Assembly: GCF_024199985.1 (NCBI RefSeq)
Contig: NZ_JANARS010000006.1
Location: 1 to 64,000 of the forward strand
Length of the DNA: 64,000 bases
Direction of reading: 5' to 3'
DNA from: Nocardioides pinisoli
GTDB lineage: Bacteria > Actinomycetota > Actinomycetes > Propionibacteriales > Nocardioidaceae
This document shows, piece after piece, positions 36,506 through 47,544 of the stretch. Position numbers and translations under genes: made by a program. The notes under the pieces were generated by a model. It searched no databases and was not told the origin of the DNA. It was given only the letters and a program-made list of their open reading frames with translations. Numbering within the stretch: the first letter of the stretch is position 1; each line of letters begins with the position of its first letter.

Positions 36506-37993
36506 TCAGCCCAGGGCCGCGACTGCCGCCACGACGTCGACCAGGCCGTGGCCCTTGTCGTACGACGTGGTGCCGACCGGGCCGGACTGGTAGGCCGCCC
36601 CGTCGGTGAACTTGTGCGCCGATACCTTCAGCGCCCATTCGATGTCGGCGGGCGTCGCCGTCGGGTCGGCCTGGAACAGCTGGGCCACGATCCCGGCGAC
36701 GTGCGGCGCCGCCATCGACGTACCGCTGATGGTGTTGAAGGTGCCGAGGTCGAGCGCGCCGGGACCGTTGCGGAAGTCCAGGCCGGTCGAGCAGATCGCC
36801 AGGTAGGGGCGGCACGAGGACGTGATGTTCTCGCCCGGCGCGGAGATGTCGGGCCAGGTCGAGGCGTCGGAGGCCAGGCCACGCGAGCTGTAGTCGGAGA
36901 CGACGCCCTCACGCGTGCCGGTGTCCTGGTCGTAGTAGGACGCCACGGAGAGGATGCCGCCGGTGGGGTCCTGGCCGGGCGGGTTGGTGAGGCTCGTCGA
37001 GCCGTCGCCGCCGTCGTTGCCGGCCGCCCAGACGGTCACGACGCCCTCGGCCGCCAGCGCCCGCTGCAGCTTGACCGTGGCCGACTCCGGGTCGAAGTCG
37101 CCCCCGCCGCTGGGACCGTAGGAGTTGTTGGTGACCTTGATCGGCGGGCACGTCGACGCCGGTACGCCGGCCCCGCACGGCGCCTCGTGGTTCTCCAGCA
37201 CCCAGTTGAGGGCGGAGTCGGCGCCGAGGATCACGATGCCCGCACCGGTGGAGATGGAGACGAGCTTGGCCCCGGGGGCGGCGCCCTGGAGCTTGCCACC
37301 GTCGGTCAGCGTGGTCGGCCGCCCGGCGACGATGCCGCTGACGTGGGTGCCGTGACCGCCGACCGAGAGGGTGTCGGTGTCGACGAAGGCGGGCACGCGC
37401 TGCACCGAGCAGGTCTCGGTCAGCGGCTCGCACAGCGCCTTGAGGTTGGCGACGACCGCGCTCGAGCCGTCGGCCTCCTCGAAGTAGGGGTGGGTCGGGT
37501 CGACGCCGGAGTCGATGACCGCGACGCTCACCCCGCGACCGGTCAGCGGCGTGCCGTCGGCGCCGGTGAGGGTGGCAGCCGCCTCGGCACCGCGGGTCGC
37601 GGTGTTGGAGGTCTCGGCCAGGTCTTGGCTGAAGAACTCGATCGGCTGCGCGCCGCCCTCGACGTAGGTCACGCCGGGCGCGGTGCGCACCGCCTGGACC
37701 TGGCTCCTCGACGCGTGGGCGATGACGACGCCGATGCGCTCGAACTCGCCGGCCTTGCTCATCCCGGTCGCCGCGACGGCCTCGCGCGCGGCGCGGATCG
37801 AGGTGCCGTGCACCATCACCGTCGTCCTGCCGGTCAGGCCGGCCAGCTGGCCGGCCAGGAAGTCGGAGACGTCGGCGGGCGCGGCGCTCTGCGAGGCGGC
37901 CTGCCCGGCGGCCGGCGCTGTGGCACCGACGCCGAAGGTCGCCGTCGCGGCGAGCACGCTCGCGGCGCAGGCGAGAAGGGTCTTGGGTCGCAC
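36506..37993 (-). CDS. secreted S8 (subtilisin-like) serine protease
   Basis: This 495-residue extracellular protease starts at GTG 37993 (VRPKTLLACAAS) after a GGGAGGAAC ribosome site. A signal peptide (to about residue 30) is followed by an I9-like propeptide region (about 55-115). The catalytic triad is D161 (AVIDSGVDPTH), H214 (GGHGTHVSG) and S426 (SGTSMAAPHVAG), with the oxyanion Asn in VTNNSYGPSG. No C-terminal anchor is present. A hairpin at 36398-36434 ends the transcript. Confidence 0.93.
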   Translation of the reverse strand: MRPKTLLACAASVLAATATFGVGATAPAAGQAASQSAAPADVSDFLAGQLAGLTGRTTVMVHGTSIRAAREAVAATGMSKAGEFERIGVVIAHASRSQVQAVRTAPGVTYVEGGAQPIEFFSQDLAETSNTATRGAEAAATLTGADGTPLTGRGVSVAVIDSGVDPTHPYFEEADGSSAVVANLKALCEPLTETCSVQRVPAFVDTDTLSVGGHGTHVSGIVAGRPTTLTDGGKLQGAAPGAKLVSISTGAGIVILGADSALNWVLENHEAPCGAGVPASTCPPIKVTNNSYGPSGGGDFDPESATVKLQRALAAEGVVTVWAAGNDGGDGSTSLTNPPGQDPTGGILSVASYYDQDTGTREGVVSDYSSRGLASDASTWPDISAPGENITSSCRPYLAICSTGLDFRNGPGALDLGTFNTISGTSMAAPHVAGIVAQLFQADPTATPADIEWALKVSAHKFTDGAAYQSGPVGTTSYDKGHGLVDVVAAVAALG

Positions 37994-38115
37994 GTGTTCC
38001 TCCCGAGAGGTAGCGGTCGTCGTGGGGCTCAACGAGGCGGCGGGCCGGAGGTCACGCACGGGTTCCGCGGAGTCGCCTCCAGCGGAGGTGACCGGCCATC
38101 AGCGATGATGGAGGC

Positions 38116-39468
38116 ATGACCGACCTCCCGCGCAAGGCCGCCGCTCGCACGGCCCGGCTCGCTGCACTCCCGCTCGGCTACGCGGGCCGTCAGGCGATGG
38201 GGCTGGGCAGGCGTCTCGGCGGCGCGTCCGCGGACGCGGTGCTGACCGACGTCCAGCAGCGCACGGCCGAGCAGCTCTTCCGGACGCTGGGCGAGCTCAA
38301 GGGCGGGGCGATGAAGTTCGGCCAGGCGCTCAGCGTGCTGGAGTCGGCCCTGCCCGAGGAGGTCACCGCGCCCTACCGGGAGCACCTCACCGCGCTGCAG
38401 GACTCCGCTCCGCCGATGCCGACCTCGACGGTGCGCGAGCAGCTCACCACCTACCTGGGGGACGACTGGCGAGAGCGGCTGGTCTGGCTCGACGGCGCCC
38501 CCACCGCGGCCGCCTCGATCGGCCAGGTGCACCGCGGGACGTGGCGCGACCTCGCGTCCGACGAGATGACCGAGCGCGACGTGGCGGTCAAGGTGCAGTA
38601 CCCCGGTGCCGGGGAGGCGCTGATGTCCGACCTGCGCCAGATCTCGCGGGTCGCACGCGGCATGGCGCCGGTCTTCCCCGGCCTCGACATCAAGCCGCTC
38701 GTCGCCGAGCTCCAGGCACGTGCCGCCGACGAGCTCGACTACCACCTCGAGGCGGAGGCGCAGTCGGCCTTCGCCGAGGCCTTCGCCGACCATCCCGACA
38801 TCGTCGTGCCGGAGGTGGTGTCGGTCGGCGAGCAGGTGCTCGTGACCGAGTGGATGGAGTCGCCCCACTCGCTCGCCCACATCATCCGTGACGGCACGCA
38901 GGAGGAGCGCGACCACTACGGCGAGATCTTCGTCCGCTTCCTCTTCGAGGGGCCGAAGCGCACCGGCATGCTCCACGCCGACCCGCACCCGGGCAACTTC
39001 CGGGTCCTCCCGGCGCCCGACGGCAGTCCCGGCCGTCTGGGCGTCCTCGACTTCGGTGCCGTCGCCCGCCTCGCGGAGGGCGGGATGCCCGAGGCGACGG
39101 GGCGGCTGATGCGCATCGCGCTGGACAACGACGACGAGTCGTTGGTCGCCGGGCTCCGCGCCGAGGGCTTCATCAGGGACCGGATCGAGGTCGACCCGCG
39201 ACAGGTCCTCGAATACCTCGCGCCCTTCATCGAGCCCGCCGCCCAGGAACGCTTCACCTTCACGCGCGAGTGGATGCGCGAGCAGTTCGAGCGCGTCAAC
39301 GACCCGCGCTCGGAGTCGTTCACCCTCGCGATGAAGCTCAACCTCCCGACGTCCTACCTGCTGATCCACCGCACCTGGATCGGCGCCATCGGCCTGCTCA
39401 GCCAGCTGGGCGCCAGCGTCCCCTTCCGCGAGATCCTCGAGGAGTCGCTGCCGGGGTTCGCTGAGTAG
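38116..39468 (+). CDS. ABC1/UbiB-family atypical kinase
   Basis: This 450-residue protein belongs to the ABC1/AarF/UbiB/ADCK family. It shows the KxGQ-type motif (GGAMKFGQALS, about residues 68-78), an Ala-rich loop (AASIGQVHRG), DVAVKVQYPG with the lysine, HADPHPGNFRV and LDFGAVARL. In proteobacteria the family supports ubiquinone synthesis; in actinobacteria the target is unknown. ATG 38116 follows GATGAT and GGAGG. Confidence 0.9.
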   Translation: MTDLPRKAAARTARLAALPLGYAGRQAMGLGRRLGGASADAVLTDVQQRTAEQLFRTLGELKGGAMKFGQALSVLESALPEEVTAPYREHLTALQDSAPPMPTSTVREQLTTYLGDDWRERLVWLDGAPTAAASIGQVHRGTWRDLASDEMTERDVAVKVQYPGAGEALMSDLRQISRVARGMAPVFPGLDIKPLVAELQARAADELDYHLEAEAQSAFAEAFADHPDIVVPEVVSVGEQVLVTEWMESPHSLAHIIRDGTQEERDHYGEIFVRFLFEGPKRTGMLHADPHPGNFRVLPAPDGSPGRLGVLDFGAVARLAEGGMPEATGRLMRIALDNDDESLVAGLRAEGFIRDRIEVDPRQVLEYLAPFIEPAAQERFTFTREWMREQFERVNDPRSESFTLAMKLNLPTSYLLIHRTWIGAIGLLSQLGASVPFREILEESLPGFAE

Positions 39469-39496
39469 CCCGTCCGGCACTGGCACGATGACGCGC

Positions 39497-39901
39497 ATGG
39501 ATGCAGCCGCCGCCCTCGCCCGCTGGCACGCCGTCGTCGAGAGCCGCGACCCGGCCGGGTTGCCGGGCTTCATCGCCGAGGACGCGGTCTTCCGGAGCCC
39601 GGCGGTGCACACGCCGCAGGTCGGGCGGGACACGGTGGTCGGCTACCTGACCGCCGCCTTCACCGTCCTCGGACCGGCACTGGCCTACGAGCGTGAGTGG
39701 CTCGGCGAGGACTCCGCCGTGCTGCAGTTCCGCACCGAGGTCGGCGGCCTCGACGTCTCGGGCGTCGACATGATCACGTGGGACGCCGACGGGCAGATCG
39801 TCGACTTCACGGTGATGGTGCGCCCGAAGAAGGCCCTCGACGTCGTCATCGAGCAGATGGGCGCCGAGCTGCTGCGGATGCTCGAGGCCGCCGGCTCCTA
39901 G
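39497..39901 (+). CDS. SnoaL/NTF2-like protein
   Basis: This 134-residue protein has an NTF2-like alpha+beta fold of the SnoaL type (RWHAVVESRDPAGLPGFIAE, then VDMITWDADGQIVDFTVMVR). It could be an isomerase/hydrolase-like or ligand-binding protein; catalytic residues are not certain. ATG 39497 lies seven bases after CACGAT; ATG 39488 would add three residues. It overlaps the convergent VWA gene by four bases. Confidence 0.8.
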   Translation: MDAAAALARWHAVVESRDPAGLPGFIAEDAVFRSPAVHTPQVGRDTVVGYLTAAFTVLGPALAYEREWLGEDSAVLQFRTEVGGLDVSGVDMITWDADGQIVDFTVMVRPKKALDVVIEQMGAELLRMLEAAGS

Positions 39902-41892
39902 ACCCAGAACCCCCGCCCGCCGCCGTACCAGTCGCCGAAGTGCTCGCGGTAGGACGACGCGGGACCGCGCGAGCCGAGGTAGGACCCGACGACCGCCGCG
40001 CCGAGGTCGTCGAGCTCGGGGCTCACCATCCGCCCGTCGACCCGGCGCGCCATCGAGTCGATGAAGCGCGCGAGACCGGGGTCCTCGCCGAGCCGGAAGA
40101 ACGTCGTCTGCGCCCCGAGGCGCGCCGCGGCGTCGAGCTCGCGCACCGAGTGGGCGATCGTCAGCGGGTGCGGCGGGTAGGAGAACCACACGTCCCCGTC
40201 GGGCTCGAGGTGCGCCGTCGGCTCGCCGTCGGTGACGACGAGCAGCACGGGCTGCGCGTTGGGGTGCTTGCTGAAGAACCGGTTGGCCAGCAGCAACCCG
40301 TGGTGGAGGTTGGTGCCCTTGTCCCACCGGGCGTCGAGGGCGGTCAGCTCCTCGATCTCCATCACCTGGGCGTGCCGGCCGAAGGCGATGAGCTGGATGT
40401 CGTCGCCCCGGAAGCGGGAGCGCACCAGCTGGTGGAGCGCCAGCGCCGTGCGCTTCATCGGCACCCACCGCCCGTCCATCGCCATCGAGAACGACGTGTC
40501 GACCAGCAGCGCGACCGCGGCCTGGGTGCGGGCCTCGGTCTCGACGACCTCGATGTCGTCGACCTGGATGCGCACCGGCGAGGCGCCGCCCCGCAGCACG
40601 GCGTTGGTGATCGTGCGGGGCACGTCCCACGGCTCGGTCGAGCCGAACTCCCAGCGCCGGGTGGCGCCCGACTGCTCGCCCGCGAGTCCCGTCGTACGCG
40701 TCTCGCGCGCGCCGGCACGCCCGCTCATCCGCTCGGCGACGTCCCGCAGCAGCGCCTTGCCGAGCTGGCGCATCGCCTTGGGCGAGAGCCGCAGCTCGCC
40801 GTCGGAGCCGCGCTTGAGGTAGCCGCTGTCCCGCAGCGCCCGCTCGAGCTCCTGCAGGGTCTTGGCGGCGACCGCGGCCTCGCTGCCGAGCTGCTTGGCC
40901 AGGGCGTCGAGGTCGACGTCGTCCATCCGCGCGCCGTGGTGCGACTGGGCGAGCTGGTCGGCGAGCGCGTCGAGCTGGGCGAGGTCCTGGAGCGCGCCGG
41001 TGCCGTCGCCGAGGCCCATGCCCTGGTCGCCCTCGAAGCTCTCCGAGCCCGACCAGTCCTCGCCCGGGCGGAGGGCCTGCAGGTTGGCGTCCATGCGCGC
41101 CAGCTGCTCCATCAGCTGCGGCGACCCGAAGGCCTGCTGGGAGAGCTCCATCAGCTCCTGGCGCTGCTCGGGCGTCATCGAGTTGAGCATCCGCTGGGCG
41201 GCGGCCGCGCGCTGGGCGAGCGAGTCGAGCAGCTCGTCCATGTCCTGCGGGTCGTCGGGGAAGAAGTCTCCGTGCTTGTCCATGAAGTCGCGGAACTCGT
41301 CGTCGGTGACTCCCCCGGCCGCGTGCTTCTCCAGCAGGTCGTTGAGGTCGGAGAGCATCTCTTGGACGGCCTGCCGGTCCTCCTCGGTCGCCCCCTCCAG
41401 CGCCTGCTTCATCCCGGCGAAGCGCTGGTCAAGCAGCTCGCGGCCGAGGAGGTCCTTGATCTCCTCGTAGGCCTCGCGTGCCTCGGAGGACTGCCAGTCG
41501 TACGACGACAGCTCGCCCACCGCGGCCGGCGTGGAGGTCGGCAGGTTGTCGAGCATGAGCTCGCGGAAGGCGCGGTCCCCGTCGTCCATCGTGATGTCGC
41601 GGGCGAGCTGTCCCCGCTCGGCGAGCACCGCCTTGTCGAGGAGCTCGCGGACCTCGCGCATCGTGCCGTCGAGGTCGTTGCGCTGGAGGATCTCGCGGCG
41701 CTTCTCCGCGACCCGACGAGCCAGCTCGTCGAGCCCGGCCTGGTCGGTGCCCCCGCGTCGCAGGAACTCGCGCATCGCGCGCTCGGGCGAGTAGCCGGCC
41801 ATGACGTCCTGCCCGATGGCGTCGAGCGCCTCGGCCAGGTCGACCGGCGGGGCGAGCGGGTCGCCGCCGTCGTACTTGCGGAACCTGCTCAT
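39898..41892 (-). CDS. VWA-domain protein, MoxR/chelatase partner
   Basis: This 664-residue protein has a long helical N-terminal part (about 1-440, rich in Gln, Glu and Leu). A C-terminal von Willebrand A domain carries the MIDAS motif DTSFSMAMDGRW and VVTDGEPTAH. It is the third gene of an operon with an AAA+ ATPase and an acetyltransferase, overlapping the latter by four bases. VWA/AAA+ pairs such as MoxR-VWA or the chelatase I/D subunits act as metal-insertion or remodelling machines. The client here is unknown. Confidence 0.88.
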   Translation of the reverse strand: MSRFRKYDGGDPLAPPVDLAEALDAIGQDVMAGYSPERAMREFLRRGGTDQAGLDELARRVAEKRREILQRNDLDGTMREVRELLDKAVLAERGQLARDITMDDGDRAFRELMLDNLPTSTPAAVGELSSYDWQSSEAREAYEEIKDLLGRELLDQRFAGMKQALEGATEEDRQAVQEMLSDLNDLLEKHAAGGVTDDEFRDFMDKHGDFFPDDPQDMDELLDSLAQRAAAAQRMLNSMTPEQRQELMELSQQAFGSPQLMEQLARMDANLQALRPGEDWSGSESFEGDQGMGLGDGTGALQDLAQLDALADQLAQSHHGARMDDVDLDALAKQLGSEAAVAAKTLQELERALRDSGYLKRGSDGELRLSPKAMRQLGKALLRDVAERMSGRAGARETRTTGLAGEQSGATRRWEFGSTEPWDVPRTITNAVLRGGASPVRIQVDDIEVVETEARTQAAVALLVDTSFSMAMDGRWVPMKRTALALHQLVRSRFRGDDIQLIAFGRHAQVMEIEELTALDARWDKGTNLHHGLLLANRFFSKHPNAQPVLLVVTDGEPTAHLEPDGDVWFSYPPHPLTIAHSVRELDAAARLGAQTTFFRLGEDPGLARFIDSMARRVDGRMVSPELDDLGAAVVGSYLGSRGPASSYREHFGDWYGGGRGFWV

Positions 41893-42425
41893 CGGAGCCT
41901 CTTCACCATCCACACGTCGTCGGGCCACTCGCCGTCACCGACGCGCTCGACCTCCTCGAAGCCGCGGGCGCGGTAGAAGTCGTAGGCACGGTCGTTGCCG
42001 GCGACGACCTCCAGCCACAGCTCGTCCCCCTCGACCATCGCCTCGATCCCGGCGAGCAGCCGGGAGCCGATCCCCCGGCCGTGGTGGTCGGGATGGACGT
42101 AGAGCTTCCACATCACCTCGCGGTCCCCGCCGGCGTGCGGGTCGGTGACGTGGGGGAAGTCGCGGTAGGACCGCGAGAGCCGGCCGAGGTTGGCCAGTGC
42201 GACCACCTCGCCGTCCACCTCGGCGACGAGGTGGACGTTGCGGGCGAGGGACGTCTCGAACACCTCGGGCACCCACCACTCGTCGAGCATCCGCTGGGCG
42301 TAGGCGGAGTCGATGGGACCGTAGGTCGGCGGCACGACCGCCTCGCCGAGCGCACGGAACGCCGCGATGTCGTCGGTCGCGCCGCGGCGGACGGTGACGA
42401 CGTCGCCGACGGTCGCCTCAGCCAT
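41889..42425 (-). CDS. GNAT-family acetyltransferase in AAA/VWA operon
   Basis: This 178-residue N-acetyltransferase has the acetyl-CoA loop VHPDHHGRGIGSRLL (about residues 113-127) and the C-terminal NDRAYDFYRARGFEEVERV. It overlaps the AAA+ gene upstream by eight bases and the VWA gene downstream by four, so it is a fixed member of the operon. The substrate is unknown. Confidence 0.88.
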   Translation of the reverse strand: MAEATVGDVVTVRRGATDDIAAFRALGEAVVPPTYGPIDSAYAQRMLDEWWVPEVFETSLARNVHLVAEVDGEVVALANLGRLSRSYRDFPHVTDPHAGGDREVMWKLYVHPDHHGRGIGSRLLAGIEAMVEGDELWLEVVAGNDRAYDFYRARGFEEVERVGDGEWPDDVWMVKRLR

Positions 42426-43821
42426 AGACGGTCTCTCCCGCTTCGGTGTCCTTGCCGATCCGGCGGGCGAGGTAGAGCCCCTCCAGCGCGAGCTCGATCG
42501 CGGCCGCCCGCTCGCCGTCGTTGGTGGCGCCGAGGCGGTCGCAGACCTCGTCGTAGAGGTCGGACTCCCCCAGCACCGGCAGCCCGGCCAGGAAGTCGCG
42601 GGCCCCGACGCGGGCGCCGGTGCTGACCATCGCGCCCTCCTCGATGGCCTCGACCAGCAGCCGCAGGTCGATCCCGGCCAGGTGCGCGCGCACGGTCTCG
42701 GCGACGGCGGTGCGGAGCAGGTGCGTGAGGATCTCGCTCTCGCGGCCCTCCTCGCCGGTCTCGAACTCGATCTTGCCGCCGAGCACGTCGACTGCGGTCT
42801 CGAGGTCGACGACCCGCGCCACGGCCTCGTCCTCGCCCTGGGTGGTCGCCCGGTGCAGCGCAGCGGCCGCGATCGTCTCCGCGCCGGCGATCGCGAATCG
42901 GGCGCTGACGCCCGAGCGCTGGTCGACCGACTGGGAGTCGCGCAGGTGGCGGGTGAAGCGCGCGAGCACTTCGAGGAGGTAGGCGGGCACCTCGGCGACG
43001 AGGTCGGCCTCCTGCTCGATGACCGCGATCTCCTCTGCGACCTGGCGGGGGTAGTGGGTCCGGATCTCGGCGCCGAAGCGGTCCTTGAGCGGGGTGATGA
43101 TGCGGCCGCGGTTGGTGTAGTCCTCCGGGTTGGCGCTCGCCACGACGAGGACGTCCAGCGGGAGCCGCAGCACGTAGCCGCGGATCTGGATGTCGCGCTC
43201 CTCCATCACGTTGAGCATCGCCACCTGGATGCGCTCGGCGAGGTCGGGCAGCTCGTTGATCGCGACGATGCCGCGGTGGCTGCGTGGGATGAGCCCGAAG
43301 TGGATGGTCTCCGGGTCGCCGAGGTGGCGCCCCTCGGCCACCTTCATCGGGTCGACGTCCCCGATGAGGTCGGCGACCGAGGTGTCGGGCGTTGCCAGCT
43401 TCTCCGCGTAGCGCTCGTCGCGGTGGCGCCACGAGATGCGCAGGTCGTCGCCGTAGGTCGCCACGGCCTGCTGGGAGGTGACGGTCACGGGCTCGTAGGG
43501 GTGCTCGCCGAGCTCGGAGCCGGAGATGACCGGGGTCCACTCGTCGAGCAGCGCGACCAGCGAGCGCAGGAGGCGGGTCTTGCCCTGGCCGCGCTCGCCC
43601 AGGAGCACGATGTCGTGGCCGGCGAGCAGCGCCCGCTCGACCTGTGGGATGACGGAGTCGGAGAAGCCGTGCAGCCCGGGCCACGGGTCCACGCCCTCGC
43701 GCAACCGCGCGAGGAGGTTGTCGCGGAGCTCCTGGCGCAGGGGCTTGAGCTGGTGGCCGCTCTCCCGGAGCTGGCCGAGGGTGCTGGGTGATGGGTGCTG
43801 CTTCTGGTCCACGTCGGTCAC
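42418..43821 (-). CDS. AAA+ ATPase, magnesium-chelatase I-like
   Basis: This 467-residue AAA+ protein has Walker A VLLGERGQGKTRLL, Walker B-like GIVAINELPDL, the sensor segment VVASANPEDYTNRG and an arginine-finger region near DRFGAEIRTHYPRQ. It resembles the ChlI/BchI subunit and MoxR ATPases. It leads the operon with GNAT and VWA genes. GTG 43821 is chosen because TAGCGT lies seven bases before it; GTG 43830 is an alternative. No bacteriochlorophyll or cobalamin genes are nearby. Confidence 0.88.
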   Translation of the reverse strand: MTDVDQKQHPSPSTLGQLRESGHQLKPLRQELRDNLLARLREGVDPWPGLHGFSDSVIPQVERALLAGHDIVLLGERGQGKTRLLRSLVALLDEWTPVISGSELGEHPYEPVTVTSQQAVATYGDDLRISWRHRDERYAEKLATPDTSVADLIGDVDPMKVAEGRHLGDPETIHFGLIPRSHRGIVAINELPDLAERIQVAMLNVMEERDIQIRGYVLRLPLDVLVVASANPEDYTNRGRIITPLKDRFGAEIRTHYPRQVAEEIAVIEQEADLVAEVPAYLLEVLARFTRHLRDSQSVDQRSGVSARFAIAGAETIAAAALHRATTQGEDEAVARVVDLETAVDVLGGKIEFETGEEGRESEILTHLLRTAVAETVRAHLAGIDLRLLVEAIEEGAMVSTGARVGARDFLAGLPVLGESDLYDEVCDRLGATNDGERAAAIELALEGLYLARRIGKDTEAGETVYG

Positions 43822-43909
43822 GTCCTCCACGCTAGACCGGCCCGTCAACGTCGAGTGCGCTCGAAGTCGGCGCAGCCGGCGGTCGGACGACTCCCGCCCC
43901 TTTGACGAA

Positions 43910-43923
43910 GGGACCTTCGACCC
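43910..43923. promoter_or_regulatory. putative DevR/DosR-type box upstream of PNPOx gene
   Basis: GGGACCTTCGACCC fits the degenerate DosR half-site pattern GGGAC-Y-W-W-N-G-D-CCC. It is centred about 64 bases upstream of ATG 43980, before the PNPOx and sensor-kinase genes. A matching site is at 46814-46827. Confidence 0.55.
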
Positions 43924-43979
43924 TGCCCCGGGAGAGGGGCGTGGGCAAGGGTGGAGGCCCACCTACAGGAGGCACCCCC

Positions 43980-46023
<2,044 letters not shown>

Positions 46024-46061
46024 CCCGGCGTCAGCGGTTCCCGGACTGCGCCCACGCCAGA

Positions 46062-46091
46062 GGACCCGGCGCCGGGGAAGGCGCCGGGTCC
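46062..46091. terminator. perfect 12-bp terminator hairpin
   Basis: GGACCCGGCGCC and GGCGCCGGGTCC pair perfectly around a GGGGAA loop. It lies between the convergent sensor-kinase and DoxX-family genes. Confidence 0.85.
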
Positions 46092-46107
46092 CCGTGAGGG
46101 CCTGATG

Positions 46108-46719
46108 TCATCGCAGGACGGGGTACTTCCGTACCAGTCCGGTGCGGTTCCACCAGTGACCCAGCCCCCACGTGGTGCCGGCCGCGCCGAGTGCGAGGAC
46201 GATCATCGCGATGAACCCGATGAGGTGGTCGTCGACGATCGGGTTGTTCTCCAGCGGGAGCACGGCGGCGTACATGAAGGCGTACATCAGGGCGCCGGCA
46301 GCGGTGCCGATCCGCATCCCGACCCCCAGCAGGAGGGTCACGCCGACACCGAGCAGGCCGGCCATGAAGAGCCAGTCGGCCCAGGCGTCACCGGCCATGT
46401 TGGTCCACATGTCCTTGAGCGGGTTGTCGGCGGGGACACCGAAGGAGAGGAACCCCTCGGTCGGGCTGCCGCCGTTGAGCCAGGCGGCGTCCTGTGCCAT
46501 GAAGTCGATCCCCGCGCGGGAACCGTCTTCGGCGTACTGGGCCCCGGTGCTGAAGCCCAGGGCGAAGGTCTTGTCGAGGAAGGCCCACAGGAAGGTGAAT
46601 CCGAAGGCGATCCGGAGGGCGGCCAGGGCGCGGGCAAGGCCGATGCTGCGGACCTCTTCCGTCTCCGAGGTGGTCACGCCCTCGTGACTGATGTGGTGCT
46701 GGCGGTGGATGACGTTCAT
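46108..46719 (-). CDS. DoxX-family membrane protein
   Basis: This 203-residue protein has four membrane helices (IAFGFTFLWAFLDKTFALGF near 35-54; others near 115-135, 140-160 and 170-190), as in DoxX/DoxD-like proteins. The family is tied to respiration, thiosulfate oxidation or redox homeostasis. ATG 46719 is favoured by AGGAGG eight bases upstream; ATG 46725 is too close to it. A DosR-like box lies 95 bases upstream, suggesting control by the adjacent regulator. Confidence 0.85.
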   Translation of the reverse strand: MNVIHRQHHISHEGVTTSETEEVRSIGLARALAALRIAFGFTFLWAFLDKTFALGFSTGAQYAEDGSRAGIDFMAQDAAWLNGGSPTEGFLSFGVPADNPLKDMWTNMAGDAWADWLFMAGLLGVGVTLLLGVGMRIGTAAGALMYAFMYAAVLPLENNPIVDDHLIGFIAMIVLALGAAGTTWGLGHWWNRTGLVRKYPVLR

Positions 46720-46812
46720 CGTCATCTCCTCCTCGAGTGGTGGGTTTACCGGGTCACCACCAGAGTCCCAACACGGCGCTGCAGCCGTCAGGGTCGCCGG
46801 TCACCGCGTCGG

Positions 46813-46828
46813 CGGGACCTAGGTCCCG
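46813..46828. promoter_or_regulatory. putative DevR/DosR-type palindrome upstream of doxX-like gene
   Basis: CGGGACCTAGGTCCCG is a perfect 16-bp palindrome that fits the DosR-box pattern. It lies between the regulator gene (ends 46845) and the DoxX-family start at 46719, so it would serve the DoxX promoter. Confidence 0.65.
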
Positions 46829-46844
46829 AGCTGCGCAGAGGGCC

Positions 46845-47495
46845 TCAGCGCGGGGTGTCGCCGAGGAGCTTGGAGGCCAGCACGGCCGCCTGCGTGCGCC
46901 GCTCGAGGCCGAGCTTGGCGAGGATGCTGGAGACGTAGTTCTTCACCGTCTTCTCGGCCAGGAACATCTGCTCGGCGATCTGCCGGTTGGTCAGGCCCTC
47001 GGCGATGTGTCCCAGCAGGATCCGCTCCTGGTCGGTCAGCGAGGCCAGCTCGTCGGGCGTCTCGGGACCCTTGCGGATCCGCTCCAGCACGGTCGCGGTC
47101 ATCGCGGGGTCGATCAGCGACCTGCCGGAGGCGACGTGGCGCACCGCGGTCACCAGGTCGGAGCTGCGGATCTCCTTGAGCACGTAGCCCGCGGCGCCGG
47201 CCATGATGGCGGCGAACAGCGCCTCGTCGTCGTCGTAGGACGTGAGGATGAGGGCGTTGATCGTGGGGTCGACCGCCCGGACGGTCCGGCACACCTCGAT
47301 CCCCGAGCCGTCAGGCAGCCTCGCGTCGAGCACGGCGACGTCGGGGCGCAGGGCCGGGATGCGGGCCGCCGCCTCGGTGGCGGACGCGGACTGCCCGACC
47401 ACGACGATGTCGTCCTGCTGCTCGAGCAGGAACTTGAGGCCCTCACGCACGACGTCGTGGTCGTCGAGGAGGTAGACGCGGATCGGCTCAGCCAT
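46845..47495 (-). CDS. NarL/DevR-type response regulator
   Basis: This 216-residue regulator has a receiver domain with the acidic pair DD (residues 11-12) and phospho-acceptor D57 (VAVLDARLPDGSG). A LuxR helix-turn-helix follows (LTDQERILLGHIAEGLTNRQ, then KTVKNYVSSILAKLGL, about 148-190). It is very like DevR/DosR of actinobacteria. Its likely partner is the GAF kinase at 44437. Palindromes of DosR type are at 46813 and 43910. Upstream, TGGAAT lies six bases before ATG 47495. Confidence 0.92.
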   Translation of the reverse strand: MAEPIRVYLLDDHDVVREGLKFLLEQQDDIVVVGQSASATEAAARIPALRPDVAVLDARLPDGSGIEVCRTVRAVDPTINALILTSYDDDEALFAAIMAGAAGYVLKEIRSSDLVTAVRHVASGRSLIDPAMTATVLERIRKGPETPDELASLTDQERILLGHIAEGLTNRQIAEQMFLAEKTVKNYVSSILAKLGLERRTQAAVLASKLLGDTPR

Positions 47496-47544
47496 GGGGA
47501 CATTCCACCAGACGCGGACCTGCCCGCGCCTCGTTCGCCACGGA

